Below are positions 1 through 11,100 of a stretch of DNA of 64,000 bases, piece by piece (the stretch's first letter is position 1; the number at the start of each line of letters is the position of its first letter). The position numbers and the translations under genes were made by a program. The stretch covers positions 16,058,001 to 16,122,000 of the forward strand of contig NC_134161.1 of assembly GCF_033958435.1 (NCBI RefSeq). The letters are read 5' to 3'. The notes under the pieces were generated by a model, which saw only the letters and a program-made list of their open reading frames with translations, did not search any database and had not been told where the DNA came from. Source of the stretch: Carettochelys insculpta. Lineage: Eukaryota > Chordata > Testudines > Carettochelyidae.

Positions 1-1519
1 GCAGGGGGGAATGCTCCCCAGCCAGCAAGTTAAATCTCAGCTGGGTTCTTTCAATTAATATTCCCAATCCTGAATAAGTCATGTACAATGTTGTATGTTA
101 ATGTTACTTTGCCTTAAAAAAAGGCAGCTGCTAATGTCTCCCTTGCCATGGTTCCAACCACTTCATCCCCACCCTAACGTCCCCCACCCACTTCCTCCAG
201 TCCTCTTTCACAGGCTCTTTGCCTGACCTTCAACTTTTGTCACAACCTGGCCCCCTTCTCCTCCTGCCACCCATTTCATCACCTCTCACACAAAACTTTG
301 CGCACTCTCCTACACCAGCCCTCCCAGAACACCCACCTGAGTTGTTCCACAAAGCCACCTCAGCTGCTCCTTCAGCTCCCACTCTGCACAAATGCCTCTG
401 AGAAACAGTTCTGTCCATGACGGCTCCCCTGAGGGGCAGGTGAGAAGAGCTGATATGTGCCCCTGACAGCTGTTCTTACAAGACAATCGATATACTTATA
501 TTAGTGTCAAAAACCTACATTCAAAGAACACATTTGGGGTTGCAAAGCCAAGTGCTCAAAAGGAGAGGAAAGATCAGAAGTGAAGCTGTCCATTAGCTGT
601 ATGATCACAGACCATTTTCGCACAGGACACCTGCCTCATTCAGTGCATATGATGGCTCTGCCCTGGGAATGAACCAAGACTGTGCAGTGAAGTAGGCAGT
701 TGCCAACAGGGCCCTTTGCCTCCTTTGTTGAAGGTGTGTAATGAATGAGACTAGGCAGGGGAGAGGTGGAAGGAGAGAAAAAGGACAGTCACATGGCAAA
801 GGAAAGTGACTCACGCGTGGACAACTGGATTCTATCCCTGTACCTGCTGTACAAATCCTGAGCGATGCTGTGCAAGTATCAGGAACTCAAGTTCCATAGA
901 CCACTGTGTGGTGCTCTTCAGCTGGGAGCCCAGCGTGAGCTGGGCAAAGGGTCTGGGTCTCACATGGGGCACCCAAGATTAGATGACAATGGACAACGTT
1001 GGCTTCAGTGTGGCTTGCAGTGAATACATCACTCCCCCTTGCCAGGATATTGTGAAGATCGTTCCTCACAGACATTCAGTTGGCTTCAATTCATTAAGGA
1101 GAGCTCCAGAAAAAAGACGGTGGGAACATTATTAATTCTGTGTTCAAGGCAGTGTTTGGAAGGTAGACAGTAAATAATGCAAAGGGCCACTAAGTGAAAG
1201 AGGATAAAAAGAAATACAAATAGATACCCAGTCAGCAAGCACTGTCCCTCCTGTGCAGCTAAGGATACAGAGGACCTGTGGGAGGAATAAAACAGTGCGC
1301 AATCATGGAATCAAAGCACAGGAGGGAACCAAGTTAAAGCAGCCCCAACAACCTTAATTCTGGTATGTGACTTTTCAGAGGTCGACTGTGCAATGGAAAC
1401 CTTCTTACATGTATTTTTATTACATACAAAAACTAAGCAAGACAGCCAAAACTCCTCTCAAAGTTTGACACAAATAGCTATGTTGCCTAGTGGACACAGT
1501 ACTGGGAGATTCTCTGAAG
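1..1519. other. intergenic, no gene recognised
   Basis: Mixed-composition sequence with only short open frames. No exon, RNA gene or classified repeat was recognised. Confidence 0.6.
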
Positions 1520-1772
1520 TCAGGGTTGATCTTTCAGGGCGTGATTTTGCACACCTAGTAGGGATGCACGAAATCTATCTATCAGGGCTCAACTGTTGAC
1601 CACTGTACTCCTTATTCTCATGAGGCGTAAAGGGAGGTTAACGGGAAAGTTTCTCCAGCTGACCATCCTTTGTGAGGATGTCCAGATAAGTCGATCCTAG
1701 ATACATTGATTCCAGCTACGCAATTGTCATAGCTTGTGTATCTAGGATCGACTTTCAGGTCTACTGTCTTGC
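1520..1772. mobile_element. hairpin-bearing short transposon (MITE), copy A
   Basis: Contains the family phrase CAGGGTTGATCTTTCAGGGC and GGGATGCACGAAATC. Near its right end is a hairpin with exact 16-bp arms, AGTCGATCCTAGATAC at 1689-1704 and its complement at 1738-1753. It ends in a GGTCTACTG motif like the GTCTACACT ends of the other copies. Confidence 0.65.
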
Positions 1773-1915
1773 TGGGTGATCCTGCCCAGGTCTCTTCACC
1801 ACCTTGTGCCTCAATTTCCCCCTTTGTATTTCAGCAACAATAATGTTTTCTTCCTTTGTAAAACCCTCTGAGATCCATGGATAAGGGCTAGGTATCACCA
1901 TCATTATTAGAGAAA
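1755..1915 (+). repeat. MIR-like SINE fragment
   Basis: TGCTGGGTGATCCTGCCCAG, TGCCTCAATTTCCCCCTTTG and CCCTCTGAGATCCATGGATA follow the MIR core order. Confidence 0.65.
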
Positions 1916-2280
1916 GTGTTAGGTTAATATATTCCGCCCTGCCTAGTAATGAAAACAGAGGAAATTAGCTCAGTAGAACTACTTCATTCATGGGTGTGGA
2001 TTTTTCACATCCCCAAGCGATGCAGTTAAGCCAGCCTCACCCCCGGTTTAGACAGCAAAGGAGTTTTCCCATGGACCTAGCTACACCTCTCAGGGAGGTG
2101 GAGTACCTACATCAACTGGAGAACCTCTCCCGTGGCACGAGCAGCTTCCTCAATGTAATAATTATAACATAGACAAGGCTTTTGTAGCTGACACACAAGA
2201 ACAGGAAAGTCACTTAACCCCCATACTCACCCACCTGCTCATTTGCTTATTGTGGTATCACTCATTTCCTTGTACAGCAG

Positions 2281-2604
2281 TACAGGTTGAACCAGTCACC
2301 TGGCACCCTTGAGGCCTGACCACTGCCAGTTGAAAGAATATGACGGACGATGGGAGGTCAATATTGTCTAGCACATTACCAGCACTTCCACTGCTTACTG
2401 GGCTGTAGGAAGACATTCAGGGTAAATTACAGTTAAACAACAGCACAGAACACAGAGACAGGACTGGTGGCTGGAAACAAACTTTATGGGGCCACAGGAA
2501 AGTTGGCCAAACCCACGATAAGTGGTTGTCCAGCTAACTAAAATCATGCCAGATTACCGATGTTGGTAGACAAAAGAGTTCCAGATTAGAAGGTTCAACC
2601 TGTG
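2281..2604. mobile_element. non-autonomous DNA transposon with CAGGTTGAACC ends, copy 1
   Basis: Begins TACAGGTTGAACCAGTC and ends with the reverse-complement motif GGTTCAACCTGTG. The body from 2345 on (AGGTCAATATTGTCTAGCAC) is shared with the copy at 17034-17360. No coding capacity. Confidence 0.7.
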
Positions 2605-2624
2605 CACAGATAATCCAGGAAGTT

Positions 2625-3790
2625 TCTGGAGAATGTTGGGGAGAACTTCCTGGTGCAAGAGCTGATGGAACCAACCAGGGGCCATGCTCAGCTGTACCTG
2701 CTGCTCACAAACAGGGAGGAATTGGTAGGAGGAGGAAATGTGGGTGGCAATCTGAGCAGCAGTGATCATGAGATGGTTGAGTTCAGGATCCTAACCAAAG
2801 GAGAGCAGCAGAATATAAACCCCAGACTTCAGAAAAGCAGACTTTGACTCCCTCAGGGAACTGATGGGTAGAGGCCCCTGGGATGCTAACATGAGGGGAA
2901 AAGGAGTCCAGGAGACCTGGCTGGCTGTGTTTTAAAGAAGCCTTATTCAAGGTGCAGGAACAACCCATCCCAACATGCAGTAACAATAGTAAATATGGTA
3001 GGTGACCTGCCTGGCTTACCAAGAAAATCTCTGGGGAGCTTAAACACAAACCAGAAGCTTACAAGAAGTGGAAACTTGGACAGATGACTAGGAAAAAGCA
3101 TAAATGCATTGCTCTAACATACAGGAGTGCAATTAGGAAAGCCAAAGGGCAAACGGAGTGGCAGCTAGCAATGCCTGTGAAATGCAACAAGAAAGGCTTC
3201 CACAGGCATGTCAGCAATAACAAGGTGGTCAAGGAAGACATGGGGCTGTTACTGGGTCAGGGAGTGACCTAGTGACTTCTGATATGAAAAAAGCTGAAAT
3301 ACTCAATGATTTGGTTTTTTGTTTGGTTTGGGGTTTTTTTTTTTTTTGTTTGTTGCTTCTTTCTTCACATTATTCTTGACAGCAAGTTAAAGAAGTTTGG
3401 ATTGGATAAATGGACCGCTGGGTGGATAGAAAGCTGGTTGGCTCTTTGGGCCCAATGGGCTGTGATCAATGGCTCAATGTCTGGTGAGGGATTTTTATGA
3501 AGCAGAGTCCCCCGAAGGTCGGTTCTAGGGCCAGGTTTGTTCAACATCTGTATTAATGACTTGGTTGAGGGGATGGACTGCACCCTCAATAAGTTTGCAA
3601 ATGACACTAAGCTAGAGGCAGAGGCTGGTACATTGGAGGGTAGGGATAGGGTCCAGGGAGACCTAGATATATTGGAGGATTGAGCCAAGAGAAATGTGAT
3701 GAGGTTCAACAAGGACAAGTGCAGATTCCATCACTTAGGACGAAGACCCCCAAACACTGCTACAGGCTGGGGACAGACTGGCTAAGCAGC
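2625..3790 (+). mobile_element. CR1 LINE fragment (endonuclease end and RT)
   Basis: The plus strand translates to CR1 ORF2 pieces: ELMEPTRGHAQLYLLLTNRE and SSDHEMVEFRILTKGE (end of the endonuclease), then KPEAYKKWKLGQMTRKKHKC, and later PGLFNICINDLVEGMDCTL with ANDTKLEAEA (RT active-site region, FADD replaced by FAND). A T/G-rich insert (3305-3370) and many indels interrupt it. Old and inactive. Confidence 0.85.
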
Positions 3791-6700
3791 TGTTCTGCAG
3801 AAGAGGACTGGGCAGGGCTCAGCAACCTTACAGCATGCCGCACTGTAAGAAGTCACTTGCAGCTCCAGACTCTACCACCACTGCCTCCTCTGTGGCTCTC
3901 TACCACACCCCCCGACAAGGCCTGGCCACCGAGCTTGCCTGAGGAGTCCTCCCCATTCCACTGGCAGGTGCACGATCCTGGGTTACATGCCAGAAGTCCA
4001 GGGGATGCCTGCACCCAACCCACCACTGTGTGCACATGTCCCGCCCCAGCACTTGGAGGGAAATGTGTGTGGCAGCACTGACGGTGGCAGTGGCAGCTCC
4101 AGTGAGTCACCAGCACTGGATTACAGTGGCGGGGGGGGCGGGCGGCTGGGGGTGCCTGGCTCTGCAGGAGGGGAGGGGGAATGGGAATGGGATTGGATTA
4201 GAGCAGGGGACTGGGGGTGTCTGGCTCTGGAATATTATGCTTGGTTATCTGAAGTATGTGATAAAATTGCCATAAGTACAATTTTCATTTAGATTTTTGT
4301 GATTACAACTGAAGAGGTTTAAAATGGACCAATTCCTTGTGAAAACAAAGAATAAAACTGGAGATGTGGAAGAAGGGAGTACACAGGAAACCAGGTAAGA
4401 AACATTTGTAGTGAAAAAAGCATGCACCACTGGTGGGGGTGGAAATTCTTCTGAGATAAGAAACGCACAGTTCCAATTCTATCTTACATTTGGGTTCCCT
4501 ACAAGCAGAAGTTTGCCCCCTTTGCCCCGAGCCACTATCAATCCACTGCATGAAACCATCGTTGATGAAACGACATGGCCAGCAAAGAGGCTGTAGGCCG
4601 AAGCACTGCAGGATGGCAGGAAGGAAGATGAGGTGTTTGGGGTTCCAGCACTTGGCAGCATCTTGCCATAAAGTGTGTGAGGGGACAGACACTGGAGCAA
4701 CACGAGCCTGATTGCTAGCACCTCTCAGCGACCAGGCAAACAAAGGGTCACTCACCACTGGCTACAGGCGCTGCTCCCCGCAGAGCCCCTGCAGCAGAGC
4801 AGGTGGTTCTTCCCTCTGGCTGCCTGGGGGCAGAGCAGGTTCCCATGCTCCAGCTGGGACAGGTCAGTTCTGCCAGGCAGCCCGGAGACCGAGCAGAGAC
4901 CTACTCGGGCAGACAGCCTCCACCCTAGGAGCCACGACTGGATGGTTCTTTACTGGACTGGACCTTGGCCAGGGCTTTCCCCAGCTGGGCGTTAAATGCC
5001 CCCACAACTGGGCTCTCCCTCAGCTGCCTGTGTGCTCTCAGCGGGAAGGGAAACCTGCAGAGGAGCAAGGGGCATGTGCTGCAGGTCTCTAGTGCCGCCA
5101 TGGCATAGTCCTTCCTCTCCCCTGCCCCTCCGCAGGGCAGGCCGAGGGAGGAAACAAAACCACAGAATGGGAAAAATGCAGAGTGACCAGGTTTAGAGCA
5201 CAGAGACGCCACCCCCAGCGAACGCTGTGCGCCAGACTCCCTCCCCTCAGCCGAGGGAGCAGGTCCTGGGTGTGCTGAGCACGTAACCCTCTCCCAAGAG
5301 CAGTGCGGGGCTGGGGCCATGGATGGGCAATAGGAAACAAAGCCAGAATTCGACCTCCAGCTCAGGCCCCACCATCCCCTCTGCAGGCCCAGGGCACCCG
5401 AACAAAGCCGCAGAGACAAACCAGCCACTGCTGGCAGCCATGGCACTGAGCCAAGGGAGACAGACAGACCTGGTAAACTGGGAGGTGGGCAACATCCACC
5501 AGCAGCGCCCTTCACAACCTGGCGCCTCCAGCCATTTAGAGCAACGGGTCAAACTGCACCATGCCCGGCTCACGACTGGCCAGGGGCCATCCAGAGACTC
5601 TACCCTGGGCACTCTCTGCAGGCAGAGAAACAGCCCAGCCTCGCGCCGAAGAACCTAGTGCTTGGTCCTGTCGTGAGGGCAGGGGACTGGACTCGCTGAC
5701 CTCTCGAGGTCCCTTGCAGTTCTGAGATATGATACGTATAGTCCCCGGTGGCGTCTTGCCTCCCCTCAGTCGTCGGCTGGCTCATGGGTGGCAGATAGCG
5801 TAGGCAGGAGACAGCAGCACCTTCCCAAATTGCCTGATTGGATGCTGCCCAGACTCCACCAGAGGCCTCCAGCCTCCTTCCCCAAGCCTGATCTCATGGT
5901 GACAGAGGCTGGAGCAGACAGGGTGTGGGCTGCACCAGACCCCCGCTCCTACCAGCACTGTCACTGGGGGCTCAGCTGGGAAGGGGGCCTAGGGAGGTTG
6001 ACACTGTGCCACCTGCCAACAGCCCAGAGCTCCAGGGCCAGAAGAAGACTGATGCTGAGCTGCCCGCCTGCTCCCCAGAGCTCCAAGCTGGGGGCCAGTG
6101 GACCTGTTTTGGGGGGCGGCTGGGCAGAGGCCAGTGGCCGCACTGGGGGAGGCTGGGGCAGAAGGAGTGGGTCTGGGAGTGCTGACCTCCCCCAAGCCGG
6201 GGGATCACCCACTGCCCATCGGCTGGATCAAAGCCCAATTCTCTCGAGCAGTAACCATCAAGTAGCCACTTCTCCAGGGAGAGATGGGACTGTGGACCTG
6301 AGCCGGAAAAACTGGCTGCAGGCACACCAACGCAGGGCGTGAGACTGTCTGAAGTGAGCCTGGCTTACCACTCTCCTTACCACCGCCACAATCAACAGCT
6401 GTTTGGTGAGCAGCTCAGCAGCCCCTACCTGGGCCTGAGGATGGGAAATGTGGCTCTCAGGAAGGGAGAGAATTGTAGCCCAGGCCCCAGACAAACTAAG
6501 ATTTGGTGGCCTTTTCTGCAGACCAGCAAAATAAAGCTGGCCGAGAGGAAAGGCGATGTTTTCTGCCAGGCTGCACCACCCCTCCGACAAGGAGCAGACA
6601 GGGGATTTATCATTCCCTGCATAACAAAACCCAGCTGGTAACCACCGGGCCTGGCACGGATGTCCCCTCTGGAGGAGACCCCAGACTGCTGACAGCAGGC

Positions 6701-7188
6701 ATTTCAGGCTGGTAGTCCATCCCCTGTAGCCAAGGGAACCCCAGGGTGCCGGGGAACACCCATCCCTACCTCTATAAAACAAATACAGGAGCTCAAGGCA
6801 TTAACAGATGGAGATCTTGCGTTGCAATCTCCAGGCTCCTCTTAGTCACCAAACAAATCTTGGCACCGGCTGTTAAATTGCTTAATCTCATTTCTGTGGA
6901 AGGAGAGACAGAGGGTCACCGCTCCTGCTGATTACATGCATGAGCACTCTCACAATGAAATCAATTTCACAGCATGCTTCCTTCATGTCACCACAGTAAG
7001 TCTGCCAACATGCTAGCACAGGCCACTTGGGAGGTCAGCATGTGAAATGGTGACAGGAGCAGTAGTGTGACTTGGGAGAGACAGGCAGAGCAAGCCAACA
7101 GATTGGAGGCATCCTTAAAACAGGCCACAGCTCCCTCAGTGCCTAAGTTTCCTCTATCACCTCTAAGAAAAGACAGTAACAGAGAGAA
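3791..7188. other. intergenic, moderately GC-rich, no gene recognised
   Basis: Several long but overlapping open frames on both strands (for example around 4925-5515 and 5788-6342) are low-complexity in Pro, Ser, Gly and Leu and look like chance frames in GC-rich DNA. One CR1 tail is at 5650-5745. A GGCGGGGGGGG run at 4129-4144 is the only other notable feature. Confidence 0.55.
5650..5745 (+). mobile_element. short CR1 LINE 3' tail
   Basis: GGGGACTGGACTCGCTGACC and TCGAGGTCCCTTGCAGTTCT match the CR1 tail. Confidence 0.6.
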
Positions 7189-7236
7189 AGCCTTGCTAGT
7201 CTATATACTATCAAAACAAAAAAGCAGGTCAAGTAG

Positions 7237-7511
7237 CGCTTTAAAGGCTAACAAAATAATTTATTAGATGAGCTTTCGTGGGACAGACCCACTTCTTCAG
7301 ACCATAGCCAGACCAGAACAGACTCCATATTTAAGGCACAGAGAACCAAAAACAGTAATCAAGGTGGACAAATCAGGAAAAAAAAAATGATCAAGGTGAG
7401 CAAATCAGAGAGCAGAGGGGCAGAAGGGCGGGGGGGTCAAGAATTAGATTAAGCCAAGTATGCAAACAAGCCCCTATAGTGACCCAGAAAATTCCAATCT
7501 CAGTTCAAACC
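7237..7511 (-). repeat. PLE inverted flanking arm (left)
   Basis: Reverse-complement match to 9554-9834 over about 275 bp, with scattered mismatches and a few indels; for example TGATCAAGGTGAGCAAATC here is mirrored at the other side. The arm includes the end of the coding region and a hammerhead-like core. Confidence 0.9.
7265..7300 (-). ncRNA. hammerhead ribozyme-like core in PLE left arm
   Basis: The minus strand reads CTGAAGA (fits the CUGANGA box), a hairpin with 5-bp arms GTGGG/CCCAC, GAAA, and then G-CTCAT-C-T-A. This gives a minimal stem III (A-U plus G-C with a 5-base loop) and a UA cleavage site between 7265 and 7264. Stem I pairing is weak. Minimal hammerheads in PLE terminal repeats are known from published surveys. 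Activity is not established here. Confidence 0.6.
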
Positions 7512-7910
7512 TCGTGTTAATTGTGTTGAATTCAAATATGAAAGAGAGTTCAGCAGCCTCTCTTTGAAGGGTGTTGTGAAAATTTCTCTTCAGTAACACG
7601 CAGACTCTTAAGTCATTAACAGAATGGCCCACTCCATTAAAATGCTGACTAACAGGTTTGTGGATCAGGAGTGTTTTTATGTCTGTTTTGTGCCCATTAA
7701 CTCTTCGTCTGAGAGAGTTTGAAGTCTGTCCAATATACAAAGCATCTGGGCATTGTTGGCACATGAGGGCATATATGTTGTTAGTTGAGGAACAGGAGAA
7801 TGTGCCCGTGATTCTGTGAATAACCTGGTTAGGTCCAGTGATGGTATCGCCAGAATAGATATGTGGACAAAGCTGGCAGTGGGCTTTGTTGCAAGGAAAG
7901 AGTCCCAGGA
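7474..7910 (-). pseudogene. PLE GIY-YIG endonuclease domain
   Basis: The frame runs from CNKAHCQLCPHIYSGD, a cysteine-rich zinc-binding linker, through NNIYALMCQQCPDALYIGQT, which holds the two beta strands of the GIY-YIG fold, to SLRRRVNGHKTDI with the conserved Arg and His. It ends LEFSGSL and a stop at 7474. This nuclease nicks target DNA for primed reverse transcription. The domain itself is open and reads as intact, while the junction to the RT is frameshifted. The last codons lie within the left inverted arm. Confidence 0.92.
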
Positions 7911-8237
7911 TTGGCGTTCCTGCGGTATAGACTGAGGCTGTTGGTGAGAATCCTCAAGGTTAGGAGATTGTCTGTAGGAGAGAACAGGCCTGTCACCTAG
8001 GGCCTTCTAGAGGGTGGCATCCTGATTCAGGATAGGTTGTAGATCTTTAATAATTCGTTGCAGTGGTTTGAGTTGGGAGCTGTAGTTGATGACCAGTGGT
8101 GTTCTGTTCTTGGCTTTTTTGGGCCTATCTTGGAGTAGCTGGTCTCTGGGTATTCGTCTGACCCTGTCGATTTGTTATTTTATTTCTCCTGGTGGGTAAT
8201 TGAGGTTTATGAATATTTGGTAAAGACCTTGTAGTTT

Positions 8238-9420
8238 TCATTCTCTGTCAGAAGGATCAGAGCAAATGCGATTGTACTTCAGGGCTTGACTGTAAACAAC
8301 GGATCTAGTTATGCGTGCAGGATGGAAGATAGAAGGGTGTAAGTAAGTATAGCGATCAGTGGGTTTCCGGTACAGTGTGGTACCAATCAGGCCATCCTTG
8401 GTTTGTACTGCAGTGTCCAGGAAATGCATCTCTTGCATGTTGTAATCGAGGTATAAGTTGATGCTGAGGTGTAGATTGTTAAAGTCTCTGTGGAATTCTT
8501 CTAGAGTCTCTATACCATGGGTCCAAATCATAAAGATGTCATCAATGTATCTTAAGTAGAAGAGAGGTAATAGGGGACGAGAGCTGAAGAATCGTTGTTC
8601 CAGGTCAGCCATAAATATACTAGCAAGTTGTGGGGCCATGCGGGTGCCCATAGCAGTTCCACTAATCCGGAGGTATAAATTGTTCCCAAATCAGAAATAA
8701 TTGTGGGTGAGAACAAAAGTTACAGAGATCAGACACCAGATTGGCTGTGGTGACATCACGGATGGTATTCCTGATAGTTTGTAATCCATCTTCATGTGGA
8801 ATATTAATGTACAGAGCCTCTACATCCATTGTGGCAAGGATGGTGTTTTCAGGAACTTTTCCAATGTTTTGTGATTTCCTCAGGAAGTCAGTAGTATCTC
8901 GGAGATAGCTGGGAGTGTTGTTGGTATAGGGTTTGAGGAGGGAGTCCGCGTAACTGGATAGTCCAGTGGTAAGGGTGCCAATACCCGAAATGATAGGGCG
9001 TCCGGGCTTCCCAGGTTTGTGGATTTTGGGAAGTAAATAGAATAATCCAGGCTGGGGCTCAGATGGTGTGTCTGAGTGAATGAGGTCCCGAGCAGCAGCA
9101 GGGAGTTCCTTGAGTAGTTGTTGTAATTTCCTTTGGAATTCCAAAGTGGAATCAGAGGAGAGAGGTCTGTAAAATGTGGTGTTGGAGAGTTGTCTGGCTG
9201 CCTCCTGCTCGTAGCCTGACTTATTCATGATGACAACAGCACCCCCTTCGTCAGCTGGTTTGATTATAATGTCCGAGTTGTTTTTGAGACTTAGGACAGC
9301 ATAGTGTTCAGCATAGTTGAGATTGTGTCCCATTTGGCATTGCTTGCATATAATGTCAGCATGAGCACGGCTGCAGAAGCACTGTACGTAGAAATCCAGA
9401 CTTTCACCACAACCGACCAT
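8238..9420 (-). pseudogene. PLE reverse transcriptase remnant
   Basis: Two frames make up the RT. The upstream one (252 codons from 9420) has IIKPADEGGAVVIMNKSGY, the LPKIHKPG box at residues about 130-137 and motif A ATMDVEALYINIP with Asp at residue 199. The downstream one (137 codons, 8238-8651) begins GTRMAPQLASIFMADLEQ (motif B region) and has motif C YLRYIDDIFMIW with YIDD at residues 35-38. All catalytic aspartates are kept, but a frameshift between 8651 and about 8690 separates motifs A and C. The short N-terminal part lies in another frame at 9291-9605, beyond the poly-G run. Confidence 0.92.
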
Positions 9421-9553
9421 TGGGGGAAATCCACATAGAATTCTTCTTCTTTTGTTGTTGGGGGGGGGGGGGGTGTCGAGAGAGTCAGACTGTTGTTCAT
9501 AGGTGTGCTGGAAGAATTCCTTGAGACAGAGGCAGCGAAAGAAGACTTCAAGT

Positions 9554-9834
9554 GGTTTGAACCGAGATTGGAATTTTCTGGGTCACTGTAGGGGCTCGTT
9601 TGCATACTTGGCTTAATCTAATTCTTGACACCCCCTGCTCCCCTTCTGCCTCTCTACTCTCCGATTTGCTCACCTTGATCATTTTTTTTTCTGATTTGTC
9701 CACCTTGATTACTGTTTTTGGTTCTCAGGGCCTTAAATATCGAGTCTGTTCTGGTCTGGCTGTGGTCTGAAGAAGTGGGTCTGTCCCACGAAAGCTCACC
9801 ACCTAGTAACTTATTTGGTTAGTCTTTAAACTGC
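9554..9834 (+). repeat. PLE inverted flanking arm (right)
   Basis: Mirror image of 7237-7511, beginning GGTTTGAACCGAGATTGG and ending near GTTAGTCTTTAAACTGC. The start of the element's first open frame (minus strand, from 9605) lies inside it, so one arm holds the start and the other the stop of the coding region. Confidence 0.9.
9767..9805 (+). ncRNA. hammerhead ribozyme-like core in PLE right arm
   Basis: Plus strand CTGAAGA, the same stem II (GTGGG/CCCAC), GAAA, then GCTCACCACCTA. The stem III loop is three bases longer than in the other copies, which may weaken it. Confidence 0.5.
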
Positions 9835-10199
9835 TTTTTTCTAAGAAAAGATATTTGCCTTCCACACTCATCTATGCAGTGGCTTAATTTGCTCATGGTT
9901 ATGAAGCACTTTTCAGATCCTTAGTCTTAAGGAAGCAGACAGGAGAAATATTTTACTCTAATTCGAATTCAGCTGACTGGTGCCAATCCCAGACAGCAGA
10001 CTGCTGAACCCAAGTGGTCCCTGTGAGCACACAGAGCTGCAGCCCTAAAGAGTCTTCAGAACACAGACTAAGCAGATAGAGTTCAGATCTACTCACACCC
10101 CTCACAAAGATGTTAAATAATGTTAACAGAGGGAGAGAGCAGCTTATTGACAGGGCCTTATCTGACTACAAAGATAGGCCTTCACACTTCCGCTGTGAT

Positions 10200-11100
10200 A
10201 ATGCTGGAGAGGGGACAGGGATATTTATATTAGCAAAGGTCCTGCAGGTGGCCAACGCCACCACAGCTTGTAGGTAGTCCGTCGTGTCCGACTATGACAT
10301 CTTGCGAGTCCACAACCAATGAGCCTGTGCAAGCTCATGTGGCTGAGGAGTCCAGGCTTTGAACGGCATGGGCGTTCACAGTGGGGGCAAGGGAAACGTC
10401 CTGGCTCTGTTGGTGTGGCTGCTGCTGTTGCTTTCTTCCTCTCACGAGCATCAATGAGGCACACGAGTCGCTGCTCTTTAAAGTTGTCATACGCGTGTCA
10501 TATGAGAGCATGCCAGCCTGTTCAGTCTTTTGCATGCTGCTCTAGCTGATCTGGTTCTAAGCCAGCATGAGCAATGTTGGCCTTCACACACTCTTTATAC
10601 CTCCTGCGAGGCCGACCTCGATTCCTTTTGCCCTGGGAGAGTTCACAGTAGAGTAGTTGCTTAGGGATTCTCTACTCCTCCATTCATATGATGTGCCCTG
10701 TCCAGCGAAGCTGGGCTTTCAGAATCATGGCTTCGATGCTCGTGGTTCCTGCTCTGTCCAGGACTTCCAGGTTCATAATTCTGTCCTGCCATCGAATGTG
10801 CAGTATGGACCTCAGGCTGCATGTGTGGAAGTGCTCCAGCTGTTTTATATGTTTTCTGTACAAGGTCCAGGTTTCACAGCCATACAGGAGACTGGTCAGG
10901 ACTACAGACTTGTACACTTTCAGTTTAGTGGACTGGTGGATTTGTGCTGATTCATCATTCGTGCTCTCAGACGTCCTAGTGCCCAGCTGGCCTGGCAGAT
11001 TCTGGCGTTGATTTCTTTGTCAGCGGAGCCATCACTGGCTATCACACTGCCAAGGTTCTTGAACTCCTCTACTGTTTTTAACTCTGTTCCTTCCATAGCT
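10200..11100 (-). pseudogene. non-LTR retrotransposon 3' part: RT thumb and C2H2-like tail
   Basis: On the minus strand the frame reads TELKTVEEFKNLGSVIASDG and DKEINARICQASWALGR. It then continues in 10684-10917 with SLLYGCETWTLYRKHIKQLE and TTSIEAMILKAQLRWTGHI, and finally in 10225-10464 with FPCPHCERPCRSKPGLLSHM, a C2H2-type finger near the C-terminus. This organisation is common in endonuclease-RT LINE families of fish, invertebrates and reptiles; I do not assign a clade. Frameshifts near 10500-10680 and 10930 show it is inactive. The endonuclease and RT core are absent. Confidence 0.8.

Larger units (their letters stand above)
7189..9834 (-). mobile_element. Penelope-like retroelement, near complete, frameshifted
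   Basis: The minus strand encodes a PLE reverse transcriptase (8238-9420) followed by a zinc-binding linker and a GIY-YIG nuclease (7474-7910), the order typical of endonuclease-bearing PLEs. Both flanks carry the same terminal sequence in opposite orientation (7237-7511 and 9554-9834). PLEs are related to telomerase and often show terminal repeats in varied orientation. At least three frame breaks and a poly-G run near 9462 show that it is dead. A 5'-truncated relative is at 52837-53190, with the same terminal sequence. Confidence 0.93.

Noticed and set aside
4925..6342. Frames of 184-196 codons
   Set aside because: Low-complexity composition, overlaps on opposite strands, and no family resemblance or splice context.
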